Below are positions 6,501-12,787 of a stretch of 13,175 nucleotides of DNA, one piece after another; position 1 is the first letter of the stretch; each line of letters opens with the position of its first letter. A program made the position numbers and the translations under genes. The notes under the pieces were generated by a model. That model was not told the origin of the DNA, ran no database searches, and was given only the letters and a program-made list of their open reading frames with translations. This stretch comes from Desulfomonile tiedjei (lineage in GTDB: Bacteria; Desulfobacterota; Desulfomonilia; Desulfomonilales; Desulfomonilaceae). Location: the NCBI GenBank assembly GCA_020718965.1, contig DYRE01000024.1, forward strand, positions 1 to 13,175, read 5' to 3'.

Positions 6501-8648
6501 TTAGCCGACGTTATGAGTAAGTTAAAGGATCCCGAAAATGCTTTGAAATATCTTCAAAAAGCTCTCGCAATTACACGAGAGACTAAGGACACGGCAAATG
6601 AGTCCAGGGTTCTAACCAGGATAGGGACGATGAATCAGATTCTTGGACGACCTAATACAGCTTTGGAAAACTATTCTGAAGCTATGGAAATTAGAACCAA
6701 GCTTGGAGATCGACGAGGAGTCAACGAAAACTTGCTTCAAATATCTCTTGTGAACGCAACCTTAGGAGACTTTGAAGCATCGGTCACAGATCTTAAAAGA
6801 GCGTTAGACATTGCCCAATCGTCTGAAGACAGAAGCATGCTTTGGAAAGCCTATTTCATCATGGGAAGGACTTTGGAAGAAAGGAAAAATTTTGGGGAGG
6901 CTCTTGAAGCTTATCGAAAGGCCTTGAGCATAGTTGACAGAATGGATGCCGACTACTCAGAGGAATCTGAGGAAGATGATTTTATTTTTGGAGGAACTTC
7001 GGCTCTGTTTGAAACCACATTACGAGTCCTTATGAATCTAGCAAAGAAGGATCCTGAAGGGGAGTATGATAATCAGGCTCTCAGGCTTGTTGAAAGACTC
7101 AAGGCCGCTCATTTTCAGGACATTTTGTCCAGAACAAACGTCCCAAGCTTTTCAAATGTCCCAAACGACCTTCTTTTAAAAGAAAAGAGTCTTAGGTTGA
7201 GCCTGAACAGGTTGAACGTAAAACTGATGGAAGAACGCTCCAAGAATCATCCCAACAACGAATCAATAAGGAAATTGTTGTCGGAAAGGCGAAAAAAAGA
7301 ACAGACTTTCGGGATGTTAAGAGACCAACTGTCCAGAGAATACCCAGCTTACGTTAACCTCACTAAACCTAAAACTATGACAATTCATCAGGTTCAAAAG
7401 AATTTGGATCCTGACGAAGTATTACTTGAATACATGGTAACTCGCGGCAAAACATATATCTTCGCCATAGACAAATACCGGTTCCATACTTTCTCCATTG
7501 ATTATCCACTCTCTGAAATAGACCGGGACGTCGAACTCCTCATTCGACCACTTCATAAACACGAAACCCTTGCCAGTTGGGATCCATCGGTAGCTTACAA
7601 AATTTATTCCAAGATTGTGAAACCAGTCGAGCATGCAATGGCAGGAAAAAAGATTGTAACTATTATACCTCATGGGCCATTATGTTGGGTTCCTTTCGAG
7701 ATCCTGGTCGACTCAAGGTCTCATGAAACCAAACGATTTTGGTCCGCCAACGATAAACCCAGTTACTTGCTGGAAAAATATACTTTCTGCTATGCTGAAT
7801 CTACATTCTCACTGTGTCTTTACAGAAATAAGCCATCAGAAGCGAAACCTGGATGGAACCTGGTAGCTTTTGGGGACCCTGCATTCAGTGACCCCTCAAA
7901 AACATTGGAACTCAACCCGGGAAGTCAAAAATTAATCTCCCTGGTAAACATGCCCCAAAACCTTCCGATTCTAAAAAGTGAAATTCTTAGGCCGCTACGC
8001 GAAACACGAAAGGAGATACTGGAAATAAACAAGATATTAGGTGGGCCAACTCAGACTTATCTGGGGCAGCAGTCCACTGAAACCCTTTTTAAGAAAGCGG
8101 ACCTAAGCCGATACTTGTACATTCATCTCGGCACTTACGGAGTTCTCTCTAATGGTTTTGGGCGATCTCAACAGCAACCGGCCATTATTTTTTCTTTATT
8201 CGGTGACAAGGAAAGCGATGGCTTCCTTCAGTTGGGAGAAATCTTCGGCCTCAAACTCAATTCAGATCTCGTGGTGTTGTCGTCATGCATCTCACCGGCT
8301 AGCATCGTGAATTCAACTTCCAACGGACCGTTTGATTTGGCTAAAGCGTTTCTTTTTGCGGGGACAAGCAGTATATTGCTTAGTTCTTGGCAGGTCAGCG
8401 AGGAACATGCGGAGAGATTGCTACTAGAAATGTACAGGAACCTCAAAGACAACTCAAAAGCCGAAGCGCTCAAAAAAGCTCAAATATCCCTATTGGGCAG
8501 TCCTGGAACTTCTCATCCTTACTACTGGGGTTCTTACATACTTGTCGGAGACTGGCGTCACAGGTTCCTTTCAGCCAACAACAGGTGGGAGCCGGAAAGC
8601 GTTGGATTCAAAGGGGTTTCAACGTGGAGAAAGCTGTTCAACATGTGA
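3513..8648 (+). CDS. Giant exported TPR-repeat protein with C-terminal CHAT (caspase-like) domain
   Basis: A 1711-residue protein (1715 if read from the ATG at 3501). It opens with a signal peptide (MKKF, hydrophobic core to about residue 20, likely cut after LCLA near residue 28); neither early Cys sits in a lipobox. A Ser/Asn/Asp-rich linker (about 55-145) leads to 25 tandem 40-residue TPRs (146-1147), then an acidic spacer SEESEEDD, a helical segment with REYPAY, and the CHAT domain (about 1300-1690). The domain ends with the usual HPYYW (1668-1672) and VGDW. CHAT domains are clan CD cysteine proteases using a His-Cys dyad. Here the nucleophile is present (LSSC, C1592), but the His of the normal 'AT-H-G' motif is Tyr (GTYG, Y1542, codon TAC at 8136-8138). 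H1538 in the same strand remains. It is therefore probably a pseudoprotease, scaffold or atypical enzyme acting outside the cytoplasm. It lies 68 bases after lgt and may share its transcript. Confidence 0.9.
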   Translation: MKKFLRLAIALLTLSLSTICDSASLCLADDLIAYEHLKSNNIYSCAETGQNANSRDFETPLLPKDSFGWGVAAGSRSSEKLTPKDKSAPKDTMPVVDNPQNVSNEAGPGSDSTSSHSTLDNSSLSNSESPNDNIPQKLSETKYSKATPGTIANLLKSAEISAQNADWGAMLSSSKSALDQSRSLSDRRSETIALRGAAKANFELGQIEEASQLVEQAIEINREMKNAKGRALDLILGGQISMAQANYLKASSQFEEAQKILPSSESGQLPQLLKNLSNAYIKLQRFREALSILSRLSNFYSKNNEADQVAAIRIDIADIYISTGDFRSAGIELKKSEKIFRESNMPKLLGQVLFRIAYLAAVSGDFSGAQPKLEEAASLTSASEVKWTGTLQATRNGIDEYEKGHPDKALEQFTKALSLLEEGQHALFKARIKLLVAKVHIEKAEWATAAELASTSLAEFKKSLVLDGEADSEETLSQIMFRQGSLKKAAEHSQNAFDIYKKLKNKDRMVQSRILSVEINEALGNPAEALKQLKEAIDISKTGIDRKTSNYLRLGVARFRLTRENTDKGLEAALEAKKDFVAMGDVRGIAEADFTLGLGYELGGNASNGQELLELALNKHRQMGDRYNEGKDLTAIGVIFKNEGSIDRAEQTFTQALELRKSIGDLRGYAANLVNLANIYRRKSMNSKASENLQKALGIYRQVSDKKGEADALTNLANLDGLDGSYRAAMEKFNLALELHKQTSDIRGIATDLISIGSLHIVAGDIESGAAALREAEVYNKRIFNPLGTIAILSETAKIYQARKNYAQALACLNKAMELAKVDKDPKSVSSINLRMASVFEEMGDFQKALGIFEQSRDQLSSNQDIKGLAWAFGSIGIIQARMEDYEDAIKNLTEANRLRSEHGILSRQSQEIDFYLGEIYLGFKDYDRALNHFHRALSVSQTTGSDRYTGKIYDRIGVIYFRMQDYSKAKDFLEDALRISSENADTSAQKTQLIRLADVMSKLKDPENALKYLQKALAITRETKDTANESRVLTRIGTMNQILGRPNTALENYSEAMEIRTKLGDRRGVNENLLQISLVNATLGDFEASVTDLKRALDIAQSSEDRSMLWKAYFIMGRTLEERKNFGEALEAYRKALSIVDRMDADYSEESEEDDFIFGGTSALFETTLRVLMNLAKKDPEGEYDNQALRLVERLKAAHFQDILSRTNVPSFSNVPNDLLLKEKSLRLSLNRLNVKLMEERSKNHPNNESIRKLLSERRKKEQTFGMLRDQLSREYPAYVNLTKPKTMTIHQVQKNLDPDEVLLEYMVTRGKTYIFAIDKYRFHTFSIDYPLSEIDRDVELLIRPLHKHETLASWDPSVAYKIYSKIVKPVEHAMAGKKIVTIIPHGPLCWVPFEILVDSRSHETKRFWSANDKPSYLLEKYTFCYAESTFSLCLYRNKPSEAKPGWNLVAFGDPAFSDPSKTLELNPGSQKLISLVNMPQNLPILKSEILRPLRETRKEILEINKILGGPTQTYLGQQSTETLFKKADLSRYLYIHLGTYGVLSNGFGRSQQQPAIIFSLFGDKESDGFLQLGEIFGLKLNSDLVVLSSCISPASIVNSTSNGPFDLAKAFLFAGTSSILLSSWQVSEEHAERLLLEMYRNLKDNSKAEALKKAQISLLGSPGTSHPYYWGSYILVGDWRHRFLSANNRWEPESVGFKGVSTWRKLFNM
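3948..6953 (+). repeat. About 25 tandem 120-bp units encoding 40-residue TPRs
   Basis: Reading the protein in steps of 40 gives about 25 successive helix-turn-helix units with almost no insertions: the array spans 1002 residues. Each unit has the pattern of kinesin-light-chain/LGN-type TPRs: a first helix with L..LG..Y, a turn with G(D/N), then A...F..AL.I and a short charged loop often ending in D(I/L/K)RG. Examples are AIGVIFKNEGSIDRAEQTFTQ and RIGVIYFRMQDYSKAKDFLE. The units are diverged at the DNA level, so this is an old protein repeat and not a recent DNA amplification. Such arrays form superhelical peptide- or protein-binding scaffolds. Confidence 0.85.
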
Positions 8649-8734
8649 CATGCCAGATTGGTCCAACTCCTGTCCATATTTTAGGTGAACTTGTCGTAAA
8701 CCCTCAAAACATCGGCAGGGTCGACATCAGAGCA

Positions 8735-8743
8735 TGTTAGAAT
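8735..8743 (+). promoter_or_regulatory. Candidate extended -10 promoter for the acetate kinase gene
   Basis: TGTTAGAAT matches an extended -10 element (TGn followed by TAGAAT, five of six to consensus). No good -35 hexamer lies 17 bases upstream, as is usual for extended -10 promoters. Transcription would begin near 8750, giving a leader of about 30 bases. The 132-base gap after the TPR-CHAT gene (8649-8780) holds no clear terminator hairpin, so read-through from upstream is also possible. Confidence 0.3.
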
Positions 8744-8780
8744 GGAAAATTGATCTTTACAATTCTTAGGATTCAGTCAC

Positions 8781-9995
8781 ATGAAGATCTTGGTTCTTAA
8801 CAGTGGCAGTTCTTCTCTCAAGTTCACCTTGTTTCAAATGAGTGATGAGAGTGTGCTGGTCTCAGGAACATTTGAAAGAATCGGACTCCCCCTGTCGATA
8901 TTCAGTTTTCAAAAATGTGGAAGTTCCTCTGAAACAATTAGCGCCAATATACCTAATCACGGGGCAGCATTGGACGCATTGTTTGAAGCCTTCACTCTGG
9001 GACCGATCTCTGCCCTGTCAGACATCCCTGCGGTGGCGCACCGACTTGGGCATGGTGGAAAATATAGAGAAACCAGATTAATAGACACAGAAGTAATGGA
9101 CGAACTCCGTAAAGTGACTCCATTTTTTCCACTTCACTACCCCGCAATGATTTTGGAGATAGAAGAATGCATGAAAAGGATGCCTCAAGCCCTTCATGTG
9201 GCTGTTTTTGATTGTTCTTTCCATCGTGACATACCTGATGAAGCGGCGATTTACGGACTGCCTTACAGGTTTTTCTCTGAAAAAGGCTACAGGAGGATCG
9301 GTTACCACGGTAATTCCCACGCCTTTTCAGCGATTGAATCAGCCAACTTCCTCGGTCGGCCGTTGAAACAGTTGAGGATTATTACCTGCCATCTGGGAAA
9401 TGGGGCAAGCTGCTGCGCCATTAAGCATGGAAAATCTATAGACACGACAATGGGAGTTACAACGATCGAGGGACTTATCATGGGCACGAGATCAGGAGAT
9501 CTCGACCCCGGGCTCATCCCATTTATCATGGATGAAGAGAAGCTTACTACCGGTCAGATTTCAGACATGCTGGTCAATCATTCCGGGTTGCTCGGAATAA
9601 GTGGATTGAGCCGCGACATGAGAGAAATCGAGAAAGCTGTGGCCGAAGGACATGAGCGAGCTACTCTGGCTTTGAAAGCTTTCTGTTACAAGGTCAAAAA
9701 GTCGGTAGGATCTATGTTGATGGCGCTTGGCGGTTGTGACGCTCTTGTTTTCACGGGAGGAATTGGCATAAACAGTTCGACCGTGAGGTCAAAATGTCTA
9801 GAGGATACAGAAGAATTGGGTTTCATGATTGACACTGAGAAAAATCTGAACCTGGTTCCTCCAACCATGGAACAGCCAGTGAAGGAGATTTCAGCGGAAG
9901 CTTCTCCGACCAAAATTCTCGTAATAAGGGCGAATGAAGAAATCATGATGGCCAGAGATTGCTGTAACCTCGCAAAGGCTATTGTAAAGATATAG
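8781..9995 (+). CDS. ackA: Acetate kinase family protein (acetate or related short-chain acyl kinase)
   Basis: A 404-residue member of the ASKHA fold that interconverts acetyl phosphate plus ADP with acetate plus ATP in the cytoplasm. Family landmarks are in order: NSGSSSLKF at the N-terminus (N7), HRLGHGG (87-93, R88), FDCSFH (D145), YHGNSH (175-180, H176), HLGNGAS (204-210), GTRSGD (235-240, R237), FTGGIG (324-329) and NEEIMMARD near the C-terminus. The residues matching the catalytic Asn7, Arg91, Asp148, His180, Arg241 and Glu384 of the Methanosarcina enzyme appear present. Several signatures drift from the usual form, for example HR-LG-HGG in place of HRVVHGG, FDCSF in place of FDTAF, and two Cys after HLGNGAS, so another short-chain acyl phosphate is possible. 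No phosphotransacetylase gene adjoins it. The start has AGGA (8768-8771) at good spacing. Confidence 0.87.
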   Translation: MKILVLNSGSSSLKFTLFQMSDESVLVSGTFERIGLPLSIFSFQKCGSSSETISANIPNHGAALDALFEAFTLGPISALSDIPAVAHRLGHGGKYRETRLIDTEVMDELRKVTPFFPLHYPAMILEIEECMKRMPQALHVAVFDCSFHRDIPDEAAIYGLPYRFFSEKGYRRIGYHGNSHAFSAIESANFLGRPLKQLRIITCHLGNGASCCAIKHGKSIDTTMGVTTIEGLIMGTRSGDLDPGLIPFIMDEEKLTTGQISDMLVNHSGLLGISGLSRDMREIEKAVAEGHERATLALKAFCYKVKKSVGSMLMALGGCDALVFTGGIGINSSTVRSKCLEDTEELGFMIDTEKNLNLVPPTMEQPVKEISAEASPTKILVIRANEEIMMARDCCNLAKAIVKI

Positions 9996-10042
9996 GGTAA
10001 TTTTCTTTTCTCGAAATCAGGGTGGAACACTCGATAATAATT

Positions 10043-10046
10043 GGAG
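10043..10046 (+). promoter_or_regulatory. Ribosome-binding site that decides a TTG start
   Basis: GGAG sits six bases before the TTG at 10053. The more upstream TTG at 10041 overlaps this GGAG and has no purine-rich site of its own, so translation of the nucleotidylyltransferase most likely begins at 10053. Confidence 0.5.
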
Positions 10047-10052
10047 ACGCCT

Positions 10053-10619
10053 TTGGATAAATTAGGAGTTGTGGTAGGAAGATTTCAGGTCTTTCATAAC
10101 GATCATCTAAAATATCTGCTTGCCGGGCTTTCCCTTTGTCAAAACCTTGTAGTGGCAATAACAAATCCCGATCCTTCAAGGACCAACCTTGATACCTGTG
10201 ATCCTATTAGGCATCTAGAGGAATCTAATCCCCTTACCTATTTCGAAAGATATACTTTGATCAAAGCAGTACTTTTCGAACACTCGGTTGCCTCCACTCG
10301 CTTTTCCATAGTCCCTTTCCCTATCAATATTCCAGAACTTTATCACTGCTATGTGCCACTTGAGGCAATTTTTTATCTCACCATCTATGATTCCTGGGGC
10401 CGGAGAAAAATGGAACTCCTTCAGAAACACGGATTCAGAACTCACGTGATCTGGGAAAAATCTCCAAATGAAAAAAAAATCTCTGGGTCTGACGTGCGAA
10501 GTCTAATCGCATCCGGAGGCCAATGGGAACAATTGGTTCCTAAAAGTGTGGCTGAACTGGTTAATGAGTGGAATCTAGCAAAGAGGTTACAAAGTGAAAA
10601 TCAGCAAATAAAACAGTGA
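10053..10619 (+). CDS. HxGH-superfamily nucleotidylyltransferase (NMN adenylyltransferase/cytidylyltransferase-like) with HNDH motif
   Basis: A 188-residue single-domain protein starting at TTG. It has the nucleotidylyltransferase landmarks GRFQ (residues 9-12), then the nucleotide-binding motif as HNDH (15-18), ITNPDPS (36-42) and the phosphate-binding ISGSDVR (143-149, matching ISxTxVR). NadM-type enzymes use these to join a nucleoside monophosphate to NMN; other members transfer CMP or AMP to sugars, alcohols or phosphonates. The Gly of HxGH is Asp here, which departs from classical NadM. Residues 43-60 (about TRTNL-to-HLE) form an insertion with many charged residues. The gene starts 57 bases after the acetate kinase gene on the same strand, so the two probably form one transcript. 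The acceptor substrate cannot be told from sequence; NAD synthesis is one option but not the surest. Confidence 0.75.
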   Translation: MDKLGVVVGRFQVFHNDHLKYLLAGLSLCQNLVVAITNPDPSRTNLDTCDPIRHLEESNPLTYFERYTLIKAVLFEHSVASTRFSIVPFPINIPELYHCYVPLEAIFYLTIYDSWGRRKMELLQKHGFRTHVIWEKSPNEKKISGSDVRSLIASGGQWEQLVPKSVAELVNEWNLAKRLQSENQQIKQ

Positions 10620-10663
10620 ATGGTCATCTTGGAATCAAATATCTTCTCATTCGTCATTTCAGT

Positions 10664-11413
10664 TTATTTCAACTTTGCGTAAATATCCCCCTGAAGACTT
10701 CGGTAAGGCAATTTACTTAAGATATCCAACAATTCGCTTGAGTCTACCCATGATGGCAGATGTAGCCTCGGTGTCTCACCAACGGTATAGTTGTAAGTGT
10801 AAACACCCAGTTCCGAGAGTCTGAACAGACAGGATTCAAGTTTTGAGAAGAACTCGATGTGATATTCAAATGACAGGCTTCCGAGTGGCGAATCTAGACC
10901 ACATAGAACCTCATGATCATAACCCTCAACATCTATCTTGCAAAAATCCGGCAGATCATATTTTTTAATAAGATCCTCCAGACGCTCTATTTTGACCTTC
11001 TGAGTTTGACGCCATTCGAAACGTTTGAATCGGCCACTTTCTTTGACGGTCTTTATCCAATCAGTGGACATCGATGAAATTGGGCTCCTTACGTCACTCA
11101 GATATAACAACCCGACTCCCCGGTGTGCTCCTAGGGCAGTTATCTCAACCACAAGGTTGGAGTTTTGCCCAAACCTCGATAATATTGACTTTACGCAATC
11201 TGGTTGGGGCTCTACAGCCATTACTCTTGCGCCCAATTCCAGACACAAAGAAGTATAATCCCCAACGTTGGCTCCGATGTCAAAAACCAGATTACCAGGT
11301 GAAATAAATTGCGAAAGAAAAGATAGTGTCTCGGAACGTATGAAGGATTTTCTAGTCACCTTGAAAACTCTTCTTACCTTTGAATACATTCTAAGAAGCG
11401 ACTGAAGGTCCAA
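10664..11413 (-). CDS. FkbM-family SAM-dependent methyltransferase
   Basis: A protein of about 249 residues with the FkbM methyltransferase layout: glycine loop VFDIGANVGDY (43-53), acidic strand VEPQPD (67-72), VKIERLEDLI (140-149) and the hallmark KIDVEGYDHEVLCG (159-172). FkbM proteins O-methylate sugars, polyketide hydroxyls and other small acceptors, often on cell-surface glycans. The start is uncertain. The coordinate given is a TTG with only AAAAGG about 12 bases away. An ATG at 11389 gives 241 residues, and the open frame continues upstream to about 11484 with coding-like sequence but no ATG. It follows the inositol synthase on the same strand after a 116-base gap and converges on the nucleotidylyltransferase gene 44 bases away; no terminator hairpin is visible between them. 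Confidence 0.82.
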   Translation of the reverse strand: MDLQSLLRMYSKVRRVFKVTRKSFIRSETLSFLSQFISPGNLVFDIGANVGDYTSLCLELGARVMAVEPQPDCVKSILSRFGQNSNLVVEITALGAHRGVGLLYLSDVRSPISSMSTDWIKTVKESGRFKRFEWRQTQKVKIERLEDLIKKYDLPDFCKIDVEGYDHEVLCGLDSPLGSLSFEYHIEFFSKLESCLFRLSELGVYTYNYTVGETPRLHLPSWVDSSELLDILSKLPYRSLQGDIYAKLK

Positions 11414-11529
11414 AGTTCGGAGATACCTTTTCTTTAAGCTCAGAAATCTGTTACTAATTTTCTCAATAATTCTATATTCAAACAGACATGTTTATCGTCT
11501 TGATGGCTTGACACTATCAATCTTTGTGA

Positions 11530-12627
11530 TTAACCGTTAGCTGAAATAAAAGCCTCTGTTAAATTGAAAGCTTCTTCATCTGAAAACTGTGTAGGCGGTT
11601 TTTTCATGAAATAGGCCGAGGGGCCCTCCAAAACCCCCGAGATCCCTTTTTCCATAGCCAACTTGCAACAACGAATTGCGTCAATTACCACACCAGCGGA
11701 ATTTGGTGAGTCCTCGACGGACAGTCTCAATTCCAGATTAACAGGAACATTTCCAAAGATCCTTCCGTCGATTCTCATAAAACAAATTTTGTTATCTTTT
11801 AACCAAGGCACATAATCACTTGGTCCAACGTGAATCCGCTCATCCGGTAGCTTATCGGTGATTACCGCTTGTACTGCTTCGGTCTTGGATATCTTTTTCG
11901 ATTTGAGTCTGTCCCTGTTCAACATATTCAGGAAATCCGTGTTACCGCCTACATTTAATTGGTATGTGTTATCAATTTTTACACCCCGGTTGCTCAAAAG
12001 ATGCGAAAGAACTCTGTGAACAATGGTCGCTCCCAATTGTGATTTTATATCGTCGCCTAGAACTGGGAGGCCGGCTTCTTTAAACCGACTGGCCCAAACT
12101 TTGTTGCTAGCCACAAAAACAGGGATGTTGTTGATTACCCCCATACGGGCTTCCAACGCGCACTCGATGTAAAACGCCGTAGCAACTTCTGAACCTACTG
12201 GAAGATAATTCAGCATAATTTCGGCCTTGGATTGCCTGAAGATGTTCACTATCTCTTTCCTGTCCGGTTCTTTTTTATCAGACAGCACAAATGATTCCGA
12301 TCCGGAATAATCTTTCATGTGTAAAGATATTCCATCCAGCACCGCCCCCATCTGGACGATGACCCCAGTTGGTGGGCAGTCGTTTACAATGTTCACGCAG
12401 CAATTCGGCTGGCTGAAGATAGCCTCGCATACGTCTTTGCCGACTTTTCTAGCATCAACGTCAAAAGCGGCTACCACTTCAATGTCAGATGCAGAATATG
12501 GACCGATTTTTGGGTGCATTAAACCAATGGTGGAGTTAGGGCCTTCTGATTCATAATACTTGACACCTTGAATCAATGAGCTTGCGCAATTTCCTACGCC
12601 GACAATGGCAACTTTAATTTTTTTCAT
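11530..12627 (-). CDS. ino1: myo-Inositol-1-phosphate synthase (actinobacterial/archaeal type)
   Basis: A 365-residue cytoplasmic enzyme that converts glucose 6-phosphate to 1L-myo-inositol 1-phosphate (1D-myo-inositol 3-phosphate) using bound NAD in an internal oxidation-aldol-reduction cycle. The Rossmann loop is VAIVGVGNCASS (6-17). The family blocks NYLPVGSE (140-147), GDDIKSQLGAT (191-201), LNVGGNTDF (224-232), SKKISKT (243-249), HVGPSDYV (266-273) and DSPNSAGV (306-313) are all intact. The length and these blocks match the short Mycobacterium/Archaeoglobus-type enzyme and not the longer eukaryotic one. The conserved lysines in GDDIKS and SKKISK are the expected catalytic residues. The ATG is preceded by GAAGGG at slightly short spacing. 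The gene is divergent from a CDP-alcohol phosphotransferase, which suggests that the inositol phosphate is the headgroup or acceptor for that enzyme. Confidence 0.95.
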   Translation of the reverse strand: MKKIKVAIVGVGNCASSLIQGVKYYESEGPNSTIGLMHPKIGPYSASDIEVVAAFDVDARKVGKDVCEAIFSQPNCCVNIVNDCPPTGVIVQMGAVLDGISLHMKDYSGSESFVLSDKKEPDRKEIVNIFRQSKAEIMLNYLPVGSEVATAFYIECALEARMGVINNIPVFVASNKVWASRFKEAGLPVLGDDIKSQLGATIVHRVLSHLLSNRGVKIDNTYQLNVGGNTDFLNMLNRDRLKSKKISKTEAVQAVITDKLPDERIHVGPSDYVPWLKDNKICFMRIDGRIFGNVPVNLELRLSVEDSPNSAGVVIDAIRCCKLAMEKGISGVLEGPSAYFMKKPPTQFSDEEAFNLTEAFISANG

Positions 12628-12660
12628 GAGCCCTTCTTTCGTATCGTTGAGCTATCTAGG

Positions 12661-12676
12661 CTGTAAGCTTTTACAG
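12661..12676. promoter_or_regulatory. Perfect inverted repeat CTGTAA-GCTT-TTACAG in the divergent promoter region
   Basis: Six-base arms CTGTAA and TTACAG flank GCTT, 34 bases before the inositol synthase start. No T-run follows on either side and the site lies in a 5' region, so an operator for a dimeric regulator fits better than a terminator. The regulator is unknown. Confidence 0.35.
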
Positions 12677-12697
12677 TTGATGTCTAACGTTGTTTGC

Positions 12698-12712
12698 GTG
12701 GACAGTTGTCAC
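12698..12712. promoter_or_regulatory. Near-perfect inverted repeat GTGGACA-GT-TGTCAC
   Basis: The arms GTG(G)ACA and TGTCAC are complementary apart from one extra G. The repeat overlaps the -35 hexamer TGGACA (12699-12704) of the candidate promoter for the phosphotransferase gene, the position expected for a repressor site. This is a reading of sequence only. Confidence 0.35.
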
Positions 12713-12728
12713 AGTTTTTTGCTATCTT
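12699..12728 (+). promoter_or_regulatory. Candidate sigma-70 promoter for the CDP-alcohol phosphotransferase gene
   Basis: TGGACA (five of six to -35 consensus) and TATCTT (12723-12728, four of six to -10) are 18 bases apart. The -10 hexamer is identical to that of the candidate trmJ promoter. The start of transcription would be near 12735, about 50 bases before the ATG. Confidence 0.35.
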
Positions 12729-12787
12729 CAAAAGTATCACAAATTAAACTCAATTCAATCGATGACTTCTAAAGCGAAGGGTATTTG

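Noticed and set aside
8387..8740. A 117-codon plus-strand frame overlapping the end of the TPR-CHAT gene
   Set aside because: It is mostly the +1 shadow of the CHAT C-terminus (HPYYW...VGDW) and has no start signal or recognisable domain.
11508..11520. Imperfect palindrome TTGACACTATCAA between the inositol synthase and FkbM genes
   Set aside because: Only the outer four bases of each arm pair cleanly, which is expected by chance in AT-leaning DNA.
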